NCBI GenBank assembly: GCA_005406025.1
Contig: BGZK01000095.1
Span: 682,001-746,000 of the forward strand
Reading direction: 5' to 3'
DNA length: 64,000 bases
Source: Eumeta japonica
Lineage: Eukaryota; Arthropoda; Insecta; Lepidoptera; Psychidae
Made by a program: the position numbers and the translations under genes. This document shows, piece after piece, positions 57,395 through 64,000 of this stretch. The notes under the pieces were generated by a model. That model did not search any database. It saw only the letters and a program-made list of their open reading frames with translations, and was not told the DNA's origin. Position 1 is the first letter of the stretch; each line of letters starts with the position of its first letter.

Positions 57395-59959
57395 ACATTG
57401 TAAACAAAAACGCCATCTTTTGTTTGTGTCTTTTGCTTTTTAGTTAACTTGTAAATCAGTTAATCATATTGAGAAATGCAATGACATTACAAATTACGCT
57501 AGCATACAATGTATTGTTTATATAGTGCTACCTTTATCTTGTAGAGTCGACCATGTGGACTCTATAATATATCTTTCTTTCAATTATGAGCTTGATGCTG
57601 GTACGATCTCAATCTTAATTCCGGTACCACTGTCTGTTCCAATCCCGATTGATAGAGTTCCATTCACCATCCTGATCCTCGACGTGTTTTGGATCTCCGT
57701 CTTTCATTATTTCAATTATATTCTCCGCAACTTTACCCGTTTGGAGCACTATCGTCAAATTTAAGCGATGATTCTATTCCACTGTAATGACGCAATTCAA
57801 AAAAAAGGACGAAAAGCATTTAAGGTGTTATTTTAATTTTAAGTAATTCACTGAGCAGGTTTTATTCAGTTCGGTTTTTCGATTTCATTGTTAATACTAA
57901 TAATTTTTGTGTGGTTCGTCGTGACCTGAATTTGTAAAACCTAACGTGATCTGAACCCGTGAAACCCGACGTGATTTAAATCTGCGCAGATCGAGGTGAT
58001 CAAAGTGATTTAAAATCAGTATAACTTAATGTTATTTTTAGAAAGATTCCAAAGTGTCGCAAGCATCATAAAAGTCGAGTCCAAGCGTCGCCACGCGCAT
58101 ACTATTTTATATTTTGTTTCGTCGCCAGATGACAGTGCTTATAAACATAACCTTGTTAATTAAATATTCTCCGAAAACAAAAGCATTAATTAATTTATTA
58201 ATTACTGACTGATGGGGTTAACAAATATCTATAAGATAATATTAAATTCACATGCAATGACTACAATATACTTTATGTTTTTAAGGGGATGCAAATATCC
58301 CGTGCTTTTTGTAATAATATAAATATATTTTACAATTCGTGCAACCTTTTTTCGGAATTCGATGTTGAAATGTTATCGGATACATATTTTATTCATTGTT
58401 ATCGCGGCGCGAGCAAATAAGCGGACATTTCCGTTGTCATTTCTGCATATTGTTTCATATCTGTTTCCGTCACATTATGAACTGTATCATAGAAGTATCA
58501 CATTTCACGTTAATCTATATATACGATATAATTGTGACTGTAGAACGGGCGTGTCTATCAATAAAAATATTTGCCACAAACTGATCGCTGGGGATGAAAG
58601 GACCGTAATAGACTACAATGAAACTATTTTTAAAAGCTTTGTCTGTCTGTGTGAATACGCAATCTCTAAACGTGCTAGAGCAATATTCATAGTGTTTTAA
58701 CAGGTAATTTGAGCGTAGTATAAGGTAACTTGTAAGTTTTATTTCACCAAAATTTGATTAACGGATATCCTTTTTTCATTTTGAAAAATAAACTACGTGT
58801 ACTTTTTCATAGGCTCAGAATGTTATAATGCATTTAAACTTCATAAGCTTCTATTGGAGGTTTGTATTATATATGTAATGTTTTACTAAATACGTCTGAA
58901 TAAAAATAGTAAATATATAACACCCAGATTATTATACCCGATAATTTATTACAAATAATTAGGAATAGCAGTTGATTAGAAGACAGAAAAATTATTGGTT
59001 TCAATGTATTAAAACTTTAAATTAAATTTGGTTCAAAATTTGAGGGTTTTGATAGATGTTAACAAGAGAGTTTAGCTGGAAGTCAATGACAAACAATATT
59101 TTTAGGAAAATAAAAATATAGTATAAAAATTCTTCAGAAAGTTCTGAATTTTTTAAATTTAGTACTTAAGCATTTGTAGCGTGATGATTCTAGAAAATAC
59201 TTTCTAGGTTTTGATTCATTCATGCGACAAAAATTGTCGTAATTTTTGACTGCGTTGATTTTAAGACTGATTTTTTTTACCTAAGTACCTACTATTTAAT
59301 ATTACATAATTGGAAATTGATATTATCGCATTTCTGAGAAAAAGAGTTTTGACAGGTAGACAGAAGGATCGACAGAGGTACTAACAAGTGTTTCTATAAA
59401 TGTTTTAAGATTTGAAGTACCGAACCGTAAAAAATAACAAATTTACACCGAATCATCGTGCGATATAAAAATGTAGACACAGTTTAAAAAAATTAATAGC
59501 TCGTCCTAATCCTAATGAAAATGGAGAAAAGAATTATCTAAATAGCGATGAAGAAGCGAAACAGTAATTAATAGTTAATCGGTATTATTTGTAATCTACG
59601 AACTACGTCATACAATTGATAAAGTGGGTATGATAATAGGGAAATTCTGAGTAATACCAGGGCTAAAAGACGCTGCGCTAACCATGAAATATTACTTTGG
59701 GATTCTATCTACTCACATACAATATCTATACCGTTTAGTAGTGAACTATGTCCGATCTACGAAACTTAATTAGGAAATAGGTATTTGTAGATAGATTTAT
59801 AGATCAGATAAAATTATATGTACCATGTCCTCTATTAAATATTTCTTGTAGGATAATATCACATTAAATAAAGTAAGAGTACATAAAAATTATTTACATC
59901 GTGCGGTAAGGTAATTATTGTATGAAAAATAGCTTTTGTAGTCAATGATATTTAGATTA
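57390..59959. other. No gene supported
   Basis: AT-rich. The frame at 57525-57764 covers a pyrimidine-rich degenerate hexamer repeat (TTAATTCCGGTACC, CCAATCCCGATTGA) resembling the complement of the purine-rich stretch in the Helitron at 63.4-63.6 kb. The 112-codon frame at 58362-58700 has no recognisable domain. Confidence 0.4.
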
Positions 59960-60281
59960 GAGCTGTAATGACCGAGTGGTCAATAATGCTGAAGAAAATC
60001 AGATAGTACATACCGGGTTCAAATTCTGACCACGACGGGCGAATTGACCAATGACTTTTTAATTTTAGTCAAATTAAATTACGCTTTTTGTGCCTCAGAG
60101 AACTGGTTAAATTGGCGATTCTGGATGTGCCATCACATAATTTGTCAGAAACACCCACCCCGCACTGGCTTGGTTGTTACGGTCGAAGCCGCTCAATTCG
60201 AAATAAAAATATAGCGGAGAGTGAGGTGAGTGGGTTCAAAATGAGACGGTCATAAAAACCTGCAACAACAACCATTTTGAT
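59960..60281 (+). repeat. tRNA-derived SINE
   Basis: An A box (TGACCGAGTGG) near 59969 and a good B box (GGGTTCAAATTC) at about 60016, spaced as in a tRNA gene, are followed by a roughly 200-bp tRNA-unrelated body (CACCCACCCCGCACTGG, CTTGGTTGTTACGGTC). It ends in a CAACAACAACC tail. The tRNA part is too diverged to be functional. Confidence 0.75.
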
Positions 60282-60793
60282 TAGAAGTATAATCAGTTAC
60301 ATTTAATTTTAGAAAATAATTTTTACTTTCTGATGATCTTAAAAAAATGGAAGTAATCTCGTTTAATGTTGGATTAAACCCTGCAAATATAAAACACCGT
60401 TTAAAATACAATACAGTAATCACCATACATCTGTTAAATGATTATGCAAAAATGTCGCATGTTTCGTTAATCTGCATTATACTTTTGAATGTAAAATAAA
60501 AAAAAAAGTTAAATTTTTGATTTTTGTTATTTTTGTTGTTATTTCTGAAAATTATATGAATTTAAGTTTTATAAAAAATAATGCAGCAATAAAAGAGTGC
60601 AGCTCTCGCTCTTCTTCGAAAATTGACATTTATATCATATTGATATCAATTTCGATCATTTCGTCATCGAAATGGATCCATAAGACTAGAGCTAGAATCT
60701 CATAAATACAATTTGGAGTCACACGAAACACATTTTAGTATTATTTTTTGTAACTTCATAAAAGTTTGTAATCAACGATACGGCTATAAAAAA
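60282..60793. other. No gene seen
   Basis: AT-rich. The 62-codon frame at 60517-60705 is simple-sequence-like (repeating Ser and Ile). Confidence 0.4.
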
Positions 60794-60843
60794 GTAGGAT
60801 GAATTTGTTCACTAGTATATACTAGTGAACAAATTCATCCTAC
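60794..60843. repeat. Perfect 50-bp palindrome
   Basis: The arm GTAGGATGAATTTGTTCACT plus AGTAT is followed directly by its exact reverse complement, with no spacer and no mismatch over 25 bp. Identity stops exactly at the ends. Confidence 0.95.
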
Positions 60844-60869
60844 ATTCTGTATATACAGATAATTGTCAT

Positions 60870-60895
60870 AATTGCCAAAGTCAGTTTTTGGCAAT
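60870..60895. repeat. 10-bp stem hairpin
   Basis: AATTGCCAAA and TTTGGCAATT flank a 6-nt loop, 27 bp to the right of the perfect palindrome. Confidence 0.7.
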
Positions 60896-61199
60896 TGTAT
60901 ATTTTCTACCAATCGAATACAACAGGCGAAAATAATTATGATGCCACTGAGAAGTTCATTGACTCATATTTTTTCTTAGGAAGAGTGGGCGAAATAGGGA
61001 TGCTAAGCATAGTCACTACACGGCATTCCGTCATTTGTTTATGCCCGTGCCAAGCTCCTGTCAGTTTGTGTTATTGTTGACCATGAAAAATACGAAAGGA
61101 AACGAAGAAGTAGCCGTGGTTGTTGTAATTGAATATGGAGATATTCTCGTTTTTTAATTATGGTATTATCAAGGGGTAAACGAGCATGCCATTCACTAG

Positions 61200-61440
61200 A
61201 AAATAGATGGTCCTCGCCACCCATGGATATTTGCACCTCCAGAGTTGTCACTAATGCGTTGCGGGCCGCATGGGTAGGAATAGGATATCTGATGAGGGAG
61301 AGTTAATAAAGGGAGGTTGTAGGGAGGTTGTGGGGCAATGGAGGGGGGGGGGGGCAACAGACCAACAGAACTTTCATTCTCTGGACGAAAGGCAAGAGCG
61401 TAAACTGTTATTTCACGCCAGTAGTCTGTGAGAGTGTGCT
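61200..61440 (+). repeat. Dispersed repeat, family shared with 33845-34065
   Basis: Shares CGCCACCCATGGATA-like, GTCACTAATGCGTT, GGATATCTGATG, a G-rich run and TTCATTCTCTGGACGAA with the 33.8-kb copy in the same order. It contains a pure G12 run at 61343-61354. Confidence 0.65.
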
Positions 61441-62413
61441 ATAACATGGACAGAGGCGGTCTACTTTCGTGTTGCAATCAAGTTGACTGCTACATGGCTT
61501 TGCCACATCAATAGCTTGATAGTTTGTTTGATTGGAAAAGTGTGGTCAGAATTGTTTGATTATAATGGATTGTCGATAATGCCTACTAAAGAAAAACATA
61601 TACCCAGAACCCTACCTCACAGAAGCAGAAACAAATCCACACTATGCAGTGTACGACTTTTTTCAGATTTTAAAATTGCGATATCTTATAAATAAAGGAT
61701 TTGTAAAAAAAGTGTCTCAAAATCTTTGGGGAGAATCATATGGTCATATGGTTCATCAAAAGAGAATGCCTAATTTACTATGAGATACAAGTGGTGCTCA
61801 TTTTTTTAACTGTAAATAATGTTAAAAGTTAATAAAGACCTTATTCATGTTTTAAATTAAAACTCTCTATCCAGAGGTATGACTTTTGTTTTATTTATAT
61901 TTCATACTATAAAAGCCTATTTTATAGTGTTTTTAGTATAATGAACATGAACTAAATTTAAAAGAAAACATTAATTAATCAGACCTCAATATGTAAAGAA
62001 TTTTCCTAAATAATCACGAATTGACTACTGGCCGTATTGTTATTTAGCCAGGTACGGCCGCTTTTATAATATTCATTCGCTTTTGTATAATTAATTTTTA
62101 CTTTAAAATTCATCGTTTTAGAGGTGTATGCGAACAATGACAATATAGGACGTTTTTCAACAACGAATAAAACTTTTAGCTGAAGCTAGATCGGTGGGGA
62201 CTTTAGACGACTACTTTATAATAGTGTAAATAAGGTTTGTATCTAACAATTTTCAGCTTTATGCTAATTATTCTCAAGTTACAGGCTTCATGTTTTTTCA
62301 GATTGTGGCAGATTATACGTTTTACACGTGAGCGGCGTAGACTAATGAGCGCAAATAGAACGCGCTCGTCACCGCTGACGACGCTGGAGGCGGACGAGGG
62401 TCATAGTGCGTAA
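61441..62413. other. No gene seen
   Basis: AT-rich. The frame at 61483-61695 is unsupported. Confidence 0.4.
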
Positions 62414-62540
62414 TGTACAACGCACGAAACTCTACTGCCCTGAATTGCCTGCGAACGACTCAATGCGCAGGTCCAACGCTCCCCGACCCTTCCTTCTTCT
62501 CCCCCGTATTCTCACAGCGGCAGAGTCTCGTGCGTTGTAC
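62414..62540. repeat. Inverted repeat with about 21-bp arms in a GC-rich block
   Basis: GTACAACGCACGAAACTCT (62414) and its inverted copy AGAGTCTCGTGCGTTGTAC (ending 62540) match with one mismatch; two more flanking bases partly extend the arms. The interior of about 85 bp is GC-rich. The surrounding 62320-62620 is CpG-rich. No target duplication was seen. Confidence 0.7.
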
Positions 62541-63105
62541 TGAGCTGATACATCTGCAAAAGAACTATGGCTGTGTTACCACAATGACGCTGTTGACTAA
62601 GGCAGAGAGGTGATTAGGGTGGCGACATACGCACTGGTACATTCTACCGAGTTGGCGCATAGACCATAGGCCAAGACTCAAAACAAGTATATGTGGTTGT
62701 TAGATGCATGTAGTATCACGAGCGGACAGCTGTGGGTTATAAAAGTAGCTGAAAGGGAATTGTGAAAGGTGAATGGAATTAAAAAAAATAAAGTAAAACC
62801 TGCTACCGACAATTTCGATGAAAGGGTTGAAGTTCCATACCTATGCGTAAATCGGTTTATAACTGATACTCGTAGAAAGGAAACTTGTGTTCATTACTTA
62901 ACTAGATAAGGTATAATATATTATAATTTAAGCTATTATGATTTTGGACCAATCTTTTGGAATAATTATTTTCGAGCCATTAGCGCCCAAATGTATTATA
63001 AGAATTGGCAGGAACGTATGCCGTCATCTTTTTTATATTTCTCGAAAAACTTAGAAATTATTACATGTATAAAGTACATTAATTTAGTTTGGATTTTTTT
63101 TTATA
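62541..63105. other. No gene seen
   Basis: Mixed composition, no exon or repeat recognised. Confidence 0.4.
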
Positions 63106-63744
63106 AGTCTATATATATATAAAAGGATGTTTGTATATATGAAATCGATAAACTCAGAAACTATTTGACCGATCATTATGAATATTGGTATGTACATGTA
63201 TTTTTTCACGGAAAATATTTTTATGCTATCCCCACTGACGCAACTCGCTGCCAGGTGGCGCTGCGATGTACCGACTTCCGTATCACTCAACTGATACATG
63301 TACATACTAATATTCATAATGATCGGTCAAATAGTTTCCGAGTTTATCGGTTTTATATATACAAACATCCTTTTATATAACCTTTACGCGCGGTTTCGTC
63401 TAAGTCGGAATTGTGTCTAGTAGCGAAATCAGGATTGAAAGCGGGGTGGGGCAGAGAATTACGAACGGGACGAGAATAGAATCTGATCGGAACTGAATCG
63501 CAAGTTGGACCGGGACCGAAACGAAGAGCGGAAATGGGGTCGAAAATAGATGTGGAGTCGGGATTACAATCAAATATGTGACCGGCTGCGGAATCAAAAG
63601 CGATACTGGTATTCAGTTGGAAATCAATCGACACCAAAGATGAAGGTATTCATTATACGTCCACGCTGGCGCAGCTCCGGGCATTAGTTATTCGGGCGAG
63701 AATAAACAAAAAAGGGCAGAACAATGTCTGCCGGGCCAGCTAGT
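63106..63744 (+). mobile_element. Non-autonomous Helitron-like element
   Basis: Ends TGTCTGCCGGGCCAGCTAG followed by T at 63744, the CTAG|T Helitron terminus. The body contains a large inverted repeat (63115-63379), then a purine-rich degenerate hexamer stretch (GGGACGAGAATAGAATC, GGACCGGGACCGAAACG), then CACGCTGGCGCAGCTC. This layout matches non-autonomous Helitrons known from Lepidoptera. The 5' boundary is approximate. Overlapping frames on both strands are by-products of the palindrome and the purine-rich repeat. Confidence 0.65.
63115..63379. repeat. Long inverted repeat, about 85-bp arms
   Basis: The left arm (63115-63200, AAAAGGATGTTTGTATATAT...TATGTACATGTA) and right arm (63294-63379) are inverted copies with only a few mismatches, around a loop of about 93 bp that contains GCCAGGTGGCGCTGCGATG. 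A transcript would fold into a long hairpin. Confidence 0.9.
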
Positions 63745-64000
63745 AATATATAAAAATTTGTGTATATTTTTTTTTGTCCTTTATGCGTATTTAAACGATT
63801 AATTCAATAACAATAAAATTTTCCTGATATGTTATGCAAACCTTTGAGAATGTTTTTATTAAAAAAAAAACCTAGCATTCGTAATCGGTTTCATTCACGT
63901 ATCTCTCCTATTAAAACGAACCAGTAAACCGATTCTAAAATTTTTCCGTAGCAAAAAGTTGATTCAATCTTGAGTAAATACCCCTACAGTAAGATTAGTT
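63745..64000. other. No gene seen
   Basis: AT-rich tail of the window. Confidence 0.4.

Noticed and set aside
57225..57443. 72-codon ORF
   Set aside because: Mostly (IY)n from the TA microsatellite.
60013..60030. Functional tRNA gene at the B box
   Set aside because: The acceptor stem and anticodon arm do not fold and the tail is SINE-like.
63084..63637. Four overlapping ORFs on both strands
   Set aside because: By-products of the Helitron inverted repeat and the purine-rich hexamer stretch.
1..64000. CRISPR array or prokaryotic operons
   Set aside because: The tandem arrays lack spacer structure, and introns, SINEs and mariners show a eukaryotic genome.

Overview
This is AT-rich eukaryotic DNA, almost certainly from a moth or butterfly. 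The basis is the set of dispersed repeats I recognise as lepidopteran: Helitron 3' ends closing in CAGCTAGT, degenerate repeats that open with a CTGTCTGTCTG-type motif, tRNA-like SINEs, LINE fragments and several mariner lineages. There are no bacterial-style operons, and most open frames longer than 60 codons are chance frames or antisense shadows.

One host gene can be assembled from splice signals and reading phase. It lies on the minus strand from 56618 to 43922 in four coding exons: 56586-56618, 50048-49934, 44823-44673 and 44060-43922. They join in phase, with no stop, into a 145-residue protein with four hydrophobic segments. No exon is long enough to stand out as an ORF. I recognise neither the gene nor its family. 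Its introns hold most of the mobile DNA of the right-hand third: a mariner and a dispersed repeat in intron 1, a 3.4-kb DNA transposon in the GC-AG intron 2, and a LINE remnant plus (TA)n in intron 3.

The rest is mostly transposon graveyard. From the left: a LINE 3' end (1.0 kb), a decayed dispersed repeat (1.3-2.0 kb), a complete but dead mariner with recognisable terminal repeats (4.04-5.33 kb), a SINE-like element and Jockey-type LINE pieces (7.8-10 kb), and a homogeneous 80-bp tandem array (10.1-10.6 kb). Next come LINE RT remnants (14.5, 15.2 and 19.1-19.6 kb), a Helitron end with dispersed repeats (21.6-24.2 kb), and an internally deleted mariner (24.57-25.20 kb). A 2.85-kb hAT element with about 140-bp terminal inverted repeats (26.55-29.40 kb) sits inside the 3' end of an older Ty3/gypsy element whose integrase tail lies at 29.57-29.76 kb. 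A second mariner lineage follows (34.77-36.06 kb), then a diverged 117-bp tandem array (38.39-39.14 kb). After the gene's 3' end are the intron-borne transposons (45.19-48.57 and 52.57-53.82 kb), a SINE (59.96-60.28 kb), a perfect 50-bp palindrome (60.79 kb), and a Helitron with a large internal inverted repeat (63.1-63.74 kb).

Every transposon ORF seen carries stops, frameshifts or lost catalytic residues, so no autonomous mobile element is present. The intact four-exon frame is the one clear sign of selection on a protein.
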